Part shown: in pieces, positions 13,176 through 22,803 of the stretch
Position numbering within the stretch: position 1 is the first letter of the stretch
Layout of the letters: each line of letters starts with the position of its first letter
NCBI RefSeq assembly: GCF_028993555.1
Contig: NZ_CP118610.1
Coordinates: 1,612,001 to 1,676,000 of the forward strand
Origin: Ensifer adhaerens
GTDB lineage: Bacteria > Pseudomonadota > Alphaproteobacteria > Rhizobiales > Rhizobiaceae
DNA length: 64,000 nucleotides
Reading direction: 5' to 3'
Position numbers and translations under genes: made by a program
The notes under the pieces: generated by a model
Told to the model about the DNA's origin: nothing
Seen by the model: the letters and a program-made list of their open reading frames with translations, nothing else
Database searches by the model: none

Positions 13176-13205
13176 TTTTGAACGGTTCTAAACTAGGTTT
13201 TAGAA
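13176..13205. promoter_or_regulatory. ICE-like (Irr) operator with three half-sites
   Basis: Three related heptamers occur here: TTTTGAA (13176-13182), TTCTAAA (13186-13192) and TTTAGAA (13199-13205). The first pair forms an imperfect palindrome with a 3-base spacer; the second and third form a perfect 7-bp inverted repeat with a 6-base spacer. TTTAGAA...TTCTAAA is, as I recall it, the iron control element bound by Irr in rhizobia. It lies between the suf operon and the divergent hydrolase gene and could control both. Confidence 0.55.
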
Positions 13206-13279
13206 AAGCTGACTGCTTTCGTCAAGACTGATCGCGATCTGAACCCAAGATTCGAACCAGGAACACTCCCGGAGAGCCA

Positions 13280-13957
13280 ATGCCCGAAATCATCTTCAAC
13301 GGACCCGCTGGCCGCCTCGAAGGCCGCTATCAGCCTTCGAAGCAGAAGAGCGCGCCGATCGCCATCATCCTGCACCCGCATCCGCAGTTCGGTGGCACGA
13401 TGAACAACCAGATCGTCTACCAGCTCTTCTATATGTTCCAGAAGCGCGGCTTCACCACGCTGCGGTTCAATTTCCGCGGCATCGGTCGCAGCCAGGGCGA
13501 GTTCGACCACGGCGCCGGCGAACTGTCGGACGCGGCGTCCGCGCTCGACTGGGTGCAGAGCCTGCATCCGGATTCGAAGAGCTGCTGGGTTGCCGGCTAT
13601 TCCTTCGGCGCCTGGATCGGCATGCAGCTGCTGATGCGCCGCCCGGAAATCGAAGGCTTCATGGCGGTCGCCCCGCAGCCGAACATCTACGACTTCTCGT
13701 TCCTGGCACCCTGCCCGTCCTCGGGCCTGATCATCAACGGTGATTCCGACAAGGTGGCGCCGGAGAAGGACGTGAACGGCCTCGTCGAGAAGCTGAAGGC
13801 GCAGAAGGGCATTCTCATCACCCACAAGACCGTTCCCGGCGCCAACCACTTCTTCAACGGTCAGGTCGAAGGCCTGATGGGTGAATGCGAGGACTATCTC
13901 GACCGTCGCCTCAACGGCGAGCTGACGCCGGAACCGGCCGCAAAGCGCATTCGCTGA
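13280..13957 (+). CDS. Alpha/beta hydrolase, dienelactone-hydrolase-like
   Basis: 225 residues, cytosolic. The nucleophile elbow is G-Y-S-F-G with Ser108 (VAGYSFGAWIG), the oxyanion segment is LHPHPQFGGTMNN, the acid is in INGDSDKVAP and the catalytic histidine is in PGANHFFNG, so the triad looks complete. The family often carries annotations such as 'alpha/beta hydrolase' without a known substrate. GGAGAG precedes ATG 13280. It is divergent from the suf operon across an ICE-like element and ends in a strong terminator. The substrate and any link to iron-sulfur metabolism are unknown. Confidence 0.9.
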   Translation: MPEIIFNGPAGRLEGRYQPSKQKSAPIAIILHPHPQFGGTMNNQIVYQLFYMFQKRGFTTLRFNFRGIGRSQGEFDHGAGELSDAASALDWVQSLHPDSKSCWVAGYSFGAWIGMQLLMRRPEIEGFMAVAPQPNIYDFSFLAPCPSSGLIINGDSDKVAPEKDVNGLVEKLKAQKGILITHKTVPGANHFFNGQVEGLMGECEDYLDRRLNGELTPEPAAKRIR

Positions 13958-13978
13958 CCGTTCGCCGAAATGAGCACA

Positions 13979-14014
13979 AGGGCCGCGCGTTCTTCGGATC
14001 GCGCGGCCCTTTTC
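13979..14014 (+). terminator. Rho-independent terminator after the hydrolase gene
   Basis: An 11-bp perfect stem AGGGCCGCGCG/CGCGCGGCCCT (13979-13989 with 14000-14010) and a T run starting at the end of the stem, 22 bases past the stop codon. Confidence 0.9.
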
Positions 14015-14261
14015 GTTTCAGGTTGGCTTTGCGGGCGGTCGAGCGCTTGCGCTGTCGAAGTCACCACGTCTCGCTGCAACGCCCATTAATCCCGAAGACT
14101 GGTCGCCGCTCACCCGCCGGGGTGATTTCAGAGACGTGCAAACAGCGTATGGTGCAAGTCTGGGCTGTCTACGGGATGGCGAGATTATTTTGAGTTGATC
14201 CGCTGCATCCGTTGTTGCCGTCGGGTCGACGATCACGCCGAGCGTCTTTTGGGAGGGAACG

Positions 14262-15119
14262 ATGACGGGAGTATTGGGCGTCTCATTTGGCGAAGCGAAA
14301 TGGCAGACCCTTCCCGTCACTCCTACGCTTCCAGCGGCCACGCGGGACGGGTTCTTGCCCGTATCGGGTGCGGAGATCTGGTACGCAGTCTACGGCTCAG
14401 GTGACCCCGTCATCTTGTTGCACGGGGGCCTCGCCAATTCCAGCTACTGGGGACGTCAGGTTCCTGAACTCGCCAAGTTCTGCCAGGTCATCGTTCTCGA
14501 CAGCCGCGGCCACGGCCGCAGCACCTGGGACAACCTTGTCGGCTACGACCTCATGGTTTCCGACGTCGTCGGGGTGATGGAGCAGTTGAACATAACCAGA
14601 AGTGCCATCGTCGGCTGGAGCGATGGTGCCATTACCGGCCTCAAGCTGGCGATGCGGTATCCCGAGCGGGTCAGCGGTGTTTTCGCCTTCGGGGCGAATA
14701 GCAGCCCGTCTGGAACCTTCGATCTAACCAACAGCGTCATGTTCAGCGCATACGAGGCCCGGGCCCGCGTCGAATATGCGAGCTTGTCCCGCACTCCCGG
14801 CGGATACCCTGCCTTCTATGATCAGATGCTCAAGATGTGGACCTCGGAGCCAAACATGACGGACCGCGATCTCCAGGGAATCCAGGTTCCCGTCTGGGTC
14901 GTGGATGGCGATCATGAGGAAGTCATCCAACGAACGGACACACTGTTCATCGCCGACAACATTCCGAACTGCGGTTTGCTGATTCAGCCGGAAGTCAGTC
15001 ACTTCTCCCTCTTGCAGGATCCTGACCAGTTCACCCAGGATATTATTCGCTTCTTGCAGGCGAAGGGTATCGCCAAGATATCCGACGCGCTTGCGGACGC
15101 CCGTCCAATCTATGCTTGA
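14262..15119 (+). CDS. Alpha/beta hydrolase
   Basis: 285 residues. It has the features of the fold: oxyanion motif ILLHGGLANSSYWG, DSRGHGRS, nucleophile elbow G-W-S-D-G (VGWSDGAITG), acid in VVDGDHEEV and the histidine in EVSHFSLLQDP. Related proteins are annotated as esterases or epoxide-hydrolase-like enzymes, and the substrate cannot be inferred. GGGAGGG lies 5 bases before ATG 14262. It stands alone: 247 bases of non-coding DNA lie upstream, and its stop is 10 bases from the convergent cyclase gene. The N-terminal 30 residues before the hydrolase core are not a clear signal peptide. Confidence 0.88.
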   Translation: MTGVLGVSFGEAKWQTLPVTPTLPAATRDGFLPVSGAEIWYAVYGSGDPVILLHGGLANSSYWGRQVPELAKFCQVIVLDSRGHGRSTWDNLVGYDLMVSDVVGVMEQLNITRSAIVGWSDGAITGLKLAMRYPERVSGVFAFGANSSPSGTFDLTNSVMFSAYEARARVEYASLSRTPGGYPAFYDQMLKMWTSEPNMTDRDLQGIQVPVWVVDGDHEEVIQRTDTLFIADNIPNCGLLIQPEVSHFSLLQDPDQFTQDIIRFLQAKGIAKISDALADARPIYA

Positions 15120-15129
15120 GCCCATTGCT

Positions 15130-16362
15130 CTACGGGCGGGCGACCCACTGCGGCACGGCCGGATTGACGACCTTGGTCGGCGTCGCCGTGCATTCGACCC
15201 GATTGCGCCCATTCGCCTTGGCCGAGTAGAGCGCCATGTCGGCGCGCTGCATGACGGGATCCAGAGCCTCGCCGCTCCCGACGGCGGTGACACCGAAGCT
15301 CGCCGTTACACGCGCTGCTTCCGGGAGGCCGACGATCTGCTGGGACATGATGGCAGCGCGCATGCCGTGCGCAACGACGCGGGCTTCTGACAAGTCCGTG
15401 CAGGGCAGAAATACCGCGAACTCCTCACCGCCAAGGCGGCCGGCCACGGCACGGTTCGGCATGACGTCCATCAGCACCCGCGCAAAACGACGAATCACCT
15501 CGTCACCGGCGAGGTGGCCGTAGGTGTCGTTGACCAGCTTGAAGCGATCGAGGTCGGCGAGGATCAGCGTACCTGGTGTCTGGGTCGCACGCGCATGCAG
15601 GAGCGGAATGACGCGATCCATGAAGCCGCGACGATTGTAGAGCCCCGAGAGAAGGTCTATTTCCGAGCGGGCCTGCACATCGTCGACGATGTCCTTCACC
15701 ATCACGCCGAGCATCGCAAGCCCTGCTCCAACGATCAGCATCGCGCCAAGCGCCTGGGAAATGAGTGCGAACGGGCTCGAAACGTAGTCCTGTGCGGTGG
15801 CGCCCGAGCCGGCCGCAACGGCGGCATAGATCTTCACGAGATAGTAGAGCGAGCAGAGCGCCAGAAGGCCGAAAAGCAGCCAATCGAAGAACGAGCGTCG
15901 CCCCGAGCGCAGCACCACGGACGCGGTCCACAGCTGAATGAGGAAGAACGGCATCTGGTAGGGAATGGCGTGCTGCCAGGTGCCACGTGGCAGATCGTAG
16001 ATCGCCATGTCCAGCGCAACGCCCGCAACGAACCACACGCCAAGCACCGGCCAACGCACCGGTACCTGATAGAAGAGGCCGAGGCCGAACCGCAAAAGAC
16101 AGAAGCCGCCGAGCATGCAGGCGAAAGCGCCGATGGCAAAGGGCCGCGGCGCGGACGAGAACGGAACGATCGCTTCGCAAACGGCAGCAAGCGAGGCGAC
16201 GGCAAAACCGGCTCCACACCACAGGGCCGCGCGGCGCTGTCGGCTCTTTGCTGCAATGGTGAGGAAGGCGGCCGTGAAAATCTGGGCGATGATGAAGTTC
16301 ACAGCCAGCAGAGAGATCGCACCACCCATCGAAGAACCCGAAACCTTCGTCCTGCGGCTCAC
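15130..16362 (-). CDS. Membrane diguanylate cyclase (GGDEF domain)
   Basis: 410 residues. About six hydrophobic helices occupy residues 12-220. A GGDEF domain then follows, with substrate-binding NDTYGHLAGDEV and the active-site motif GGEEF at 311-315, so synthesis of c-di-GMP from two GTP is expected. The position of the usual inhibitory RxxD site (five residues before GGEEF) reads RAVA, so product feedback at that site is absent. The listed start is GTG 16362; ATG 16329, eleven codons in, is a realistic alternative that begins directly at the first helix. Confidence 0.9.
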   Translation of the reverse strand: MSRRTKVSGSSMGGAISLLAVNFIIAQIFTAAFLTIAAKSRQRRAALWCGAGFAVASLAAVCEAIVPFSSAPRPFAIGAFACMLGGFCLLRFGLGLFYQVPVRWPVLGVWFVAGVALDMAIYDLPRGTWQHAIPYQMPFFLIQLWTASVVLRSGRRSFFDWLLFGLLALCSLYYLVKIYAAVAAGSGATAQDYVSSPFALISQALGAMLIVGAGLAMLGVMVKDIVDDVQARSEIDLLSGLYNRRGFMDRVIPLLHARATQTPGTLILADLDRFKLVNDTYGHLAGDEVIRRFARVLMDVMPNRAVAGRLGGEEFAVFLPCTDLSEARVVAHGMRAAIMSQQIVGLPEAARVTASFGVTAVGSGEALDPVMQRADMALYSAKANGRNRVECTATPTKVVNPAVPQWVARP

Positions 16363-16464
16363 CGCCGTTTGCCACCTCCGGCGGTAGCGGATGCCGATCC
16401 TAATTGGCCGATGCGAAGAATTGATTAATCCGTTTGGTGGATAGCATACACCGTTTCGGGCCTT

Positions 16465-17592
16465 TCAGCGAGCAGGCGTAGTGGCGTGTTTTCCGCCTGT
16501 GACGGGCTGGCGGACCCCGGTCGTTCCCGGATAGGTCAGCGGCAGGCCCTGCAGCGAGCGCACGGCGAGGTAGGCCCAGGCCTCGGCCTCCATGGAATCG
16601 CCGTTGAGACCGGCGTCCTCGGCCGGCAGCACCATGGCGCCCGCTGCCTTGGCGAGCGCCACGAGGTCGCGCATGATCACCGGATTGAGGCGGCCGCCGC
16701 CGCAGATGATGTAGGTCGATGGCCGCTGTGGCAGATGCCCGGCCGACTTGAGGATCGCCGCCGCGGTCACATGGGCAAGCGTGCGGGCACCGTCGGCAAG
16801 GCCGGCGTCACCTCCCGCTGGCGGCGCGAAATCGTTTCGGTCGAGCGACCGGCGCTTTTTTGCAGTGAAAAAGGGATTGGCGAGGTAGCGCTCTGCAAGA
16901 TCAGGGAGAACGGCCCCTTCGCTCGCAATCATGCCGCCCTGGTCAAAGGGAATGCCGGCATGGGCCTCGACCCATTGATCGATCAGCGTGTTGCCGGGGC
17001 CGCTATCATAGGCAACGAGCGTCTCGCCGGCGCCAATGAAGGTCAGGTTGGAGATGCCGCCGATATTGACGAAGACGACCGGCGCAAGAAGGCCGGCTGC
17101 TCCCCGCGCCAGCGCGGCGTGGTAGGCGGGGATCAGCGGCGCGCCCTGCCCGCCATGCACCATGTCGTTGGCGCGCATGTCGTAGACGACGTCGATGCCG
17201 GTTTCGCCGGCAAGCAACTGGCCATCGCCGATCTGCACCGTCAAGGCCTCGTCGGGACGGTGCAGCACGGTCTGCCCGTGGAAGCCGATCACGTCGATTT
17301 CCGCCGGCGACAGGTTGTTTTGCTGCAGGAAGGCTTTGACTGCTTCGGCATGCCGCAACGTCAACTCGCGCTCAAGCTCCGCGAGCGCTCCAGGTCTTTG
17401 ATCCCGTTGCGTGATCGTCTTCGCGTCGACCAGTCCCTGCTTCAATCGGTCGCGAAAGCGGGCATCGTAGGCAAAACCGGCAGTGGGGCCGCGTTCGACG
17501 ACGGTGACGCCATCTGTCCTCAGCAAGGCGACATCGATGCCGTCCATGCTCGTGCCGCTCATCAGGCCGATTGCCGTTCTTGTCCGTGTCAT
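16465..17592 (-). CDS. anmK: Anhydro-N-acetylmuramic acid kinase
   Basis: 375 residues. AnmK phosphorylates and opens 1,6-anhydro-MurNAc released during cell-wall turnover, giving MurNAc-6-phosphate. The N-terminal [10 protein letters not shown] motif is diagnostic, with the [19 protein letters not shown] and [11 protein letters not shown] segments following. ATG 17592 ([10 protein letters not shown]) is chosen; a 24-codon upstream extension would run into the shared upstream region and adds no conserved sequence. It is divergent from tyrS across 98 bases, a common arrangement in alphaproteobacteria as I recall. Confidence 0.94.
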   Translation of the reverse strand: MTRTRTAIGLMSGTSMDGIDVALLRTDGVTVVERGPTAGFAYDARFRDRLKQGLVDAKTITQRDQRPGALAELERELTLRHAEAVKAFLQQNNLSPAEIDVIGFHGQTVLHRPDEALTVQIGDGQLLAGETGIDVVYDMRANDMVHGGQGAPLIPAYHAALARGAAGLLAPVVFVNIGGISNLTFIGAGETLVAYDSGPGNTLIDQWVEAHAGIPFDQGGMIASEGAVLPDLAERYLANPFFTAKKRRSLDRNDFAPPAGGDAGLADGARTLAHVTAAAILKSAGHLPQRPSTYIICGGGRLNPVIMRDLVALAKAAGAMVLPAEDAGLNGDSMEAEAWAYLAVRSLQGLPLTYPGTTGVRQPVTGGKHATTPAR

Positions 17593-17690
17593 GCCGTCAA
17601 CATTTCCAGAATCACTTTTGAAGTGATTATGCGCGGAAACAGTGCTAAACGCCCGTTCGTTCAAAAACTTCCCCGCAAGAGAGACAGAAT

Positions 17691-18944
17691 ATGTCCGGTT
17701 TCAAGTCCGATTTCCTTCACACCCTCAGCGAGCGTGGTTTCATCCACCAGATCTCCGACGAGTCTGGCCTGGATGAACTGTTCCGGAAGGAAACCGTGAC
17801 GGCCTATATCGGCTTCGACCCGACTGCGCCAAGCCTGCATGCCGGCGGTCTGATCCAGATCATGATGCTGCACTGGATGCAGGCGACGGGCCACCGGCCG
17901 ATTTCGCTGATGGGCGGCGGCACCGGCATGGTGGGCGACCCGTCCTTCAAGGACGAGGCGCGTCAGTTGATGACGCCGGCGACGATCGAAGCCAACATCG
18001 CCAGCATCAAGACGGTCTTTTCCAACTACCTCACCTATGGAGACGGCCCGAAGGACGCGTTGATGATCAACAACGCCGACTGGCTGCTTGGCATCAACTA
18101 CCTCGAATTCCTGCGCGACGTCGGCCGTCACTTCTCGGTCAACCGCATGCTGTCCTTCGACAGCGTCAAGACGCGGCTTGATCGCGAACAGTCGCTGTCG
18201 TTCCTTGAGTTCAACTACATGATCCTGCAGGCCTACGACTTTGTCGAACTGCACAAGCGCACCGGCTGCCGCCTGCAGATGGGTGGGTCGGACCAGTGGG
18301 GCAACATCATCAACGGCATCGACCTCGGCCATCGCATGGGCACGCAGCAGCTCTACGCGCTGACCTCGCCGCTCCTGACGACGGCGTCGGGCGCCAAGAT
18401 GGGCAAGTCCGTCAACGGCGCAATCTGGCTGAACCCGGATATGCTGTCGGCCTATGACTTCTGGCAGTACTGGCGCAACACCGAGGACGCCGACGTCACC
18501 CGCTTCCTGAAGCTCTATACGACGCTGCCGATGGCCGAGATCGAGCGGTTGTCGAAGCTTGGCGGCTCGGAGATCAACGAGGTCAAGAAGATCCTTGCAA
18601 CCGAGATCACCGCCATGCTGCACGGCCGCCCGGCCGCCGAGGAGGCGGCTGAAACCGCACGCAAGACCTTCGAGGAAGGCGCGCTCTCGGACAACCTGCC
18701 TTCGGTCGAAATCCCGACAGCCGAGCTTGAGGCCGGCCTCGGCCTGCTGACGCTGATCGTGCGCGCCGGCCTCGCCGCCTCCAACGGCGAAGCCCGCCGC
18801 CATGTTCAGGGCGGTGCCGTCCGCATCAACGACGAGGCCGTCAGCGACGAGCGCCGACTGATCGGCACCGGCGACGTTACCGCCGACAATGTCGTCAAGC
18901 TGTCGCTCGGCAAGAAGAAGCACATCCTCGTGCGCCCGGCCTGA
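17691..18944 (+). CDS. tyrS: Tyrosyl-tRNA synthetase
   Basis: 417 residues, TyrRS of the TyrRSs (bacterial) type. A class I Rossmann fold starts at [14 protein letters not shown] (HIGH-like), with Tyr-binding [15 protein letters not shown] at 236-240 and a C-terminal S4 RNA-binding domain (about 350-410, [18 protein letters not shown]). It charges tRNA-Tyr. GAGAGACAG lies just before ATG 17691. The gene is monocistronic and ends at the strong terminator at 18974-18999. No T-box or other leader element is visible in the 98-base upstream gap. Confidence 0.97.
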   Translation: MSGFKSDFLHTLSERGFIHQISDESGLDELFRKETVTAYIGFDPTAPSLHAGGLIQIMMLHWMQATGHRPISLMGGGTGMVGDPSFKDEARQLMTPATIEANIASIKTVFSNYLTYGDGPKDALMINNADWLLGINYLEFLRDVGRHFSVNRMLSFDSVKTRLDREQSLSFLEFNYMILQAYDFVELHKRTGCRLQMGGSDQWGNIINGIDLGHRMGTQQLYALTSPLLTTASGAKMGKSVNGAIWLNPDMLSAYDFWQYWRNTEDADVTRFLKLYTTLPMAEIERLSKLGGSEINEVKKILATEITAMLHGRPAAEEAAETARKTFEEGALSDNLPSVEIPTAELEAGLGLLTLIVRAGLAASNGEARRHVQGGAVRINDEAVSDERRLIGTGDVTADNVVKLSLGKKKHILVRPA

Positions 18945-18973
18945 CCTGGCCGAGGCATCCAACAAGATCTGAG

Positions 18974-18999
18974 AGGCCGGCCTTGGCGCCGGCCTTTTT
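18974..18999 (+). terminator. Rho-independent terminator of tyrS
   Basis: An 8-bp perfect stem AGGCCGGC/GCCGGCCT with a 6-base loop and five T (18995-18999). It abuts the stop codon of the convergent AsmA-like gene, so the two 3' ends almost touch. Confidence 0.9.
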
Positions 19000-21900
19000 C
19001 ATTGGAACTCGAAGATGCTGCGGAAGACGCCGGGGGCGATGATCGACAAGGGGTTGATCGTCAGCTTCGGCTGATTGAAGGGACCGTTGAGCTTGAAGGT
19101 GATGCCGAGCAGGCCGCGGTCGCGGCCATTGCCGAGCAGGGCGCCGATCAGCGGCAGCTCGCCGAAGATTCGGTTCAAGCCATAGGCCGGCATGAAGGTT
19201 CCGGTCATATCCATGATGCCGTTGTTGTCGCGCACCGTGCCCTGGAAGGTCGCGCCGACATCGGTTCCGCGCAACACGCCGCCGTCGACGCGGATTGCGC
19301 CGCGGTCGAGCGCAAGCTGGGCGAAGCCACGCTCGAAGCGGGCCGAGCTCACGTCGATGTCGCGACGGACGGCCTGATTGAGGCTTCGCCCGTCGGCGCC
19401 GGTCGGAGTCGACACCATGGATTGCAGGCGTTGTTCGCCGACGAGCTGGAACTTGCGGATATCGACGCTGCCGCGCCAGGAACGGCCGCCGCGATCACGC
19501 AGTTTGAGATTGAGAAGGCCGCCGCGCATGTTCTGATAGATATCGGCAAAGCGCGCCAGCGCGCCGGCATCGCCTGTCGTCAGCTCGAGCGTATTGTCTG
19601 CGCCGGCCTTGGCGATGCGGGCAACGAGCGCCTGGCCGCTGCCGGTGACAGCCGAAAGATTGACGTCCTCGATCTGGCTTCCGCGCTCGACATAGACCAG
19701 GTTCACGTTCGAGAGCGACTCGCCGTTGAAACCGGTGACGCGATCGAGCTGGGCCTTGATGGTGATGTTATCACCACCACCCTGGTTCTGGTCGCTTCCC
19801 GCCTTTATCTGGGCGAGGATCGGCCTGATGTCTGCGGCCGCGCCGCTGAGCGTGGCCGTATAGCCCCCCTTGCTGCGGTCGACCGAAACCTTGAAGTCGT
19901 CGCCCTGGGCCAGGCGGACGTTGTCGAGGTCGGCCGACACGAGACCGTTATTGTCGACCTGCAGATTGCCGCGCGCGCCGAAACCATCGCCGGCGACCGC
20001 GAAATCGCTGATCGTGGCCAAATCGCCGTCCATGCTCGACGTGAACTGCGCCTCAGCCGGGATGCCGATGCCCTTGCTCCAGCCGATCCAGGGAAGGGAT
20101 AGCGCCGCCTTGGCAAGACCGACCTTGACCTTCTGCTTGCCGGTCTCGTCGATCGTGACATCGATGGTGATCGGTCCGGAGATGATTCTCGACGGACCTG
20201 AGGCGATTTTCTGCCAGACACCATCTTCCAGCGTGCCGGAGATATGGCGCGAACGCTTCACCGTCGAACCCGCGTCGACCGGCTCGGTCAGTGCGACCTT
20301 GACCTTTGCGCCTTCGATCTTCGCATCGGCGTCCAGGACCGCCTGCTGATTGTCGACGCGGAACGTGCCGACGAGGTCGGTCACAGGGCGTCCTTGGAGC
20401 GCCTTATTGACGCTGACCTTGTCGAGCTGCATTTCGACTTGGTAGAGCGGTTTGGGCGGATGCTGGTCCGAGATCAGGCCGAAGCGGGCACCGACGACAG
20501 CCGTCAAGGGACCGCTGAAGTCCTCCGGCAACAACTGCGTCTTCTGCAGTGCCTGGATCGGCTTGTAGCTGACGAGCTCGGCAATCGCATCTGCGGCGCC
20601 TCCAACCTCGATCTTCATCTCCGCCATCAGCGGCTTGGTGTAGACATCGGGAAGGATGAAGTCGCCGCCATTCAGCGCCACGGACCGCCCTGACGGGAAG
20701 TAGGCGGTGCCTTGCCCGACCTCTACCGTCATGCGCTGTCCGCTCAGCTTGAACTTGCCGGACGTGTCGCGCAGCGGCGGTATTTCTCCCGTGATGTTGA
20801 TGCGGGTGTCGTCGATGTCGAAGTTGATGTTGAGTTCCTGCTCGTTGAGCTTCAACTCCCCTTTGTTGTTGGCAATGCGGCCCGCGGCGACCGACACCTC
20901 GATGCGGGCATTGGTGACGATGCCGCCGAAGAGGTTGCCGATCGCCCAGCGGCGAGCGCCCTTGGCGAGCCACCATGGCCATAACTGCTTGACAGCCGTC
21001 GCCTCCATGCGATCGCTGACGGAGGCAAAGCTGATCTGCGGCGAGGTCTTGCCGAAGGCGACGGAAAGCGAGCCATACATCGAGCCAAGCGGGCTCGACA
21101 CCGCGAGCTGATCAAAGATCAGCTGGTGAGTATCCGAGGTGAACCGGCCGCTTGCCTTGGCATCGAAGATCAGCGGTTGCTCGGTGACGTCTTCCGGGGC
21201 CGAGCTGGCGTTCTTCAGGAGGAGATCGATCGCGAAGCCCTTCTCCGTCACGCCCGAGAGCTTGTCGAGGTCGATGACCGCGCCGGTGAACGGAAAGGTC
21301 GAACGGCCGATCTTGACGACCGATGGCAGGATCTCGACCGAGGAGCGGCCGAAATCATAGGCGATGTCCATTTGTGAGGGATTGAGCGTCGAGACCAGGC
21401 CGCCGGCATGGAAGGCGCCCTTGGAGGTGCGCACTGCCACACGCAGGTCCGGTTTTGCCTCCCCGGCTGCCCGCGTCGCCTTCAGCGTCAACCCCGCCGT
21501 TGCGTCGATGCCAAAGGCCTGCTCGGCACCCGACTTGCCGTGGTAGAAGAATGGCGCGAGCGGCAGGTTGGTGATCGCCGCCTCAAAGCCGGTCACGTGC
21601 CCCTTCTGGCCAAGCGCATCGGCGGTGATATCGACCGCGACCCCGTCGACCGTGGCGCTGCCCTTCACGCTCATCGAGCCGCTGGCATCTCGGTTGAATT
21701 CAAGCGCGGAGGCGACAACCGGAACGACGCGGTTGCGGGCCCCGACGATGGAAAAACTGAAGTCGGAGAGCGCGACGGTCTGACTGCCCCGCCCGGCCGC
21801 CATCTGCGACATACGGTCGACATGGGAGAAGAGTCCCTCAAGCGCCTCGCCGACATCTGCAATACGGATCTTGGTCAGATCGAGCGGCTCGCCCCGTGGA

Positions 21901-22391
21901 AGGAGCCCGGTATCGAAATCGCCGCCTTCGGCCTCCAGGCGGGAGACGGCGATGCGGCCGGTCATCAGCGCCAGCGGGTCAAGCGCGATGGAGATCGAGT
22001 GAAGCTTTGCGACGGGTTGGCCGGATGCCGCTTCGCTTAGCGCCACCTCGCGGGCCTTGAGTGCAATCGCGCCGCTTGCCGTCATGCGCACGACCGTGCT
22101 GCCGACATCGGCGCGGTAGGCGTTTCCGAGCGCACTATTGAGGGCCATCCGGGCACGCGCGTTCAGCGTGCTGTCCATCATGCCGCTTTCGATCACGGTC
22201 ACCAGAATGGCCACCATGACGAAGGCGATCAAAGAAATGGACAGGGCAATCTTGGCACAGAGACGCAGCAAGCCGCGTTTGCGTGGTGCATGCACGATCA
22301 TGGGATCGTGAGCCTGCGCCGAAGGCAACGCATGCAGCGCGACGATGTCTTTCTTGCGAAAGCCGACTTTTTCGCCGCGGATCTCACTCAT
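18999..22391 (-). CDS. Large AsmA-like envelope protein (DUF3971/YhdP-type)
   Basis: About 1130 residues. A basic N-terminal region leads to one transmembrane helix (CAKIALSISLIAFVMVAILVTV, roughly residues 45-70), then about 1000 residues of beta-rich repeats ending in the AsmA-type C-terminal block (TFMPAYGLNRIFGELPLIG, GLLGITFKLNGPF). This is the architecture of bridge-like proteins proposed to move phospholipids between inner and outer membranes; here that is family inference. ATG 22391 is preceded by GGAGG 12 bases upstream; TTG 22445 is the alternative. Its 3' end meets the tyrS terminator. Confidence 0.85.
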   Translation of the reverse strand: MSEIRGEKVGFRKKDIVALHALPSAQAHDPMIVHAPRKRGLLRLCAKIALSISLIAFVMVAILVTVIESGMMDSTLNARARMALNSALGNAYRADVGSTVVRMTASGAIALKAREVALSEAASGQPVAKLHSISIALDPLALMTGRIAVSRLEAEGGDFDTGLLPRGEPLDLTKIRIADVGEALEGLFSHVDRMSQMAAGRGSQTVALSDFSFSIVGARNRVVPVVASALEFNRDASGSMSVKGSATVDGVAVDITADALGQKGHVTGFEAAITNLPLAPFFYHGKSGAEQAFGIDATAGLTLKATRAAGEAKPDLRVAVRTSKGAFHAGGLVSTLNPSQMDIAYDFGRSSVEILPSVVKIGRSTFPFTGAVIDLDKLSGVTEKGFAIDLLLKNASSAPEDVTEQPLIFDAKASGRFTSDTHQLIFDQLAVSSPLGSMYGSLSVAFGKTSPQISFASVSDRMEATAVKQLWPWWLAKGARRWAIGNLFGGIVTNARIEVSVAAGRIANNKGELKLNEQELNINFDIDDTRINITGEIPPLRDTSGKFKLSGQRMTVEVGQGTAYFPSGRSVALNGGDFILPDVYTKPLMAEMKIEVGGAADAIAELVSYKPIQALQKTQLLPEDFSGPLTAVVGARFGLISDQHPPKPLYQVEMQLDKVSVNKALQGRPVTDLVGTFRVDNQQAVLDADAKIEGAKVKVALTEPVDAGSTVKRSRHISGTLEDGVWQKIASGPSRIISGPITIDVTIDETGKQKVKVGLAKAALSLPWIGWSKGIGIPAEAQFTSSMDGDLATISDFAVAGDGFGARGNLQVDNNGLVSADLDNVRLAQGDDFKVSVDRSKGGYTATLSGAAADIRPILAQIKAGSDQNQGGGDNITIKAQLDRVTGFNGESLSNVNLVYVERGSQIEDVNLSAVTGSGQALVARIAKAGADNTLELTTGDAGALARFADIYQNMRGGLLNLKLRDRGGRSWRGSVDIRKFQLVGEQRLQSMVSTPTGADGRSLNQAVRRDIDVSSARFERGFAQLALDRGAIRVDGGVLRGTDVGATFQGTVRDNNGIMDMTGTFMPAYGLNRIFGELPLIGALLGNGRDRGLLGITFKLNGPFNQPKLTINPLSIIAPGVFRSIFEFQ

Positions 22392-22803
22392 CAGCGCGGA
22401 CGTCCTCCGTTCAATACGAGCTTTTTCGCCGCGCCTTGTTTTCAATCGTTGCGGACGGCTGTTTCTCGTTTCCTGTAGACCACATGTCTTCGCCCAAAGT
22501 CACCATGAGACACGGGACCATGCTGTGGAAAGCCACCACCCTCAACGGGAATCGCGCGGGCGAGCGACTGCAACGTTTCGTAGCGGCCGATGCCGTCCGA
22601 AACCTGTCGAATCTAGCACAAATGCGCTGGACGGCAGTCGACGAATTTCGATATGCCCCTAAAGCGCCGCGTGCCTTGCGAGGCGCACAAAGTCGCTTTG
22701 GAACTTTGAGTTGCCGCATATCCTGCATTGATCGGCGACGATCAAGGGCCACATGCAGTAGCGTCCGATTGTCTGCAAAACTTGGCAGAAGGAAGGTTTA
22801 ATC
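22392..22803. other. Divergent intergenic region between the AsmA-like gene and bcp
   Basis: 412 bases without a credible gene; open frames here have no ribosome site and no recognisable residues. It holds the promoters of both neighbours and, at 22659-22720, a dispersed palindromic repeat. An AAGGAAGG ribosome site precedes bcp. Confidence 0.6.
22659..22720. repeat. Dispersed palindromic repeat, copy B (upstream of bcp)
   Basis: A 62-base element aligning with 7850-7912 in the same orientation: both read CTA-AGC-CCGCG..., then GACGCAC-AAG or GGCGCACAAAG, then TCGCT.T, and end TTGCCGCATA or CTGCTGCATA. Its hairpin arms (AAAGCG/CGCTTT) have compensatory changes relative to copy A (ACAGC/GCTGT), which supports a conserved stem. 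Confidence 0.6.

Noticed and set aside
22283..22801. 172-codon frame in the gap before bcp
   Set aside because: Overlaps the AsmA-like gene start and a dispersed repeat, lacks a ribosome site, and its residues show no family pattern.
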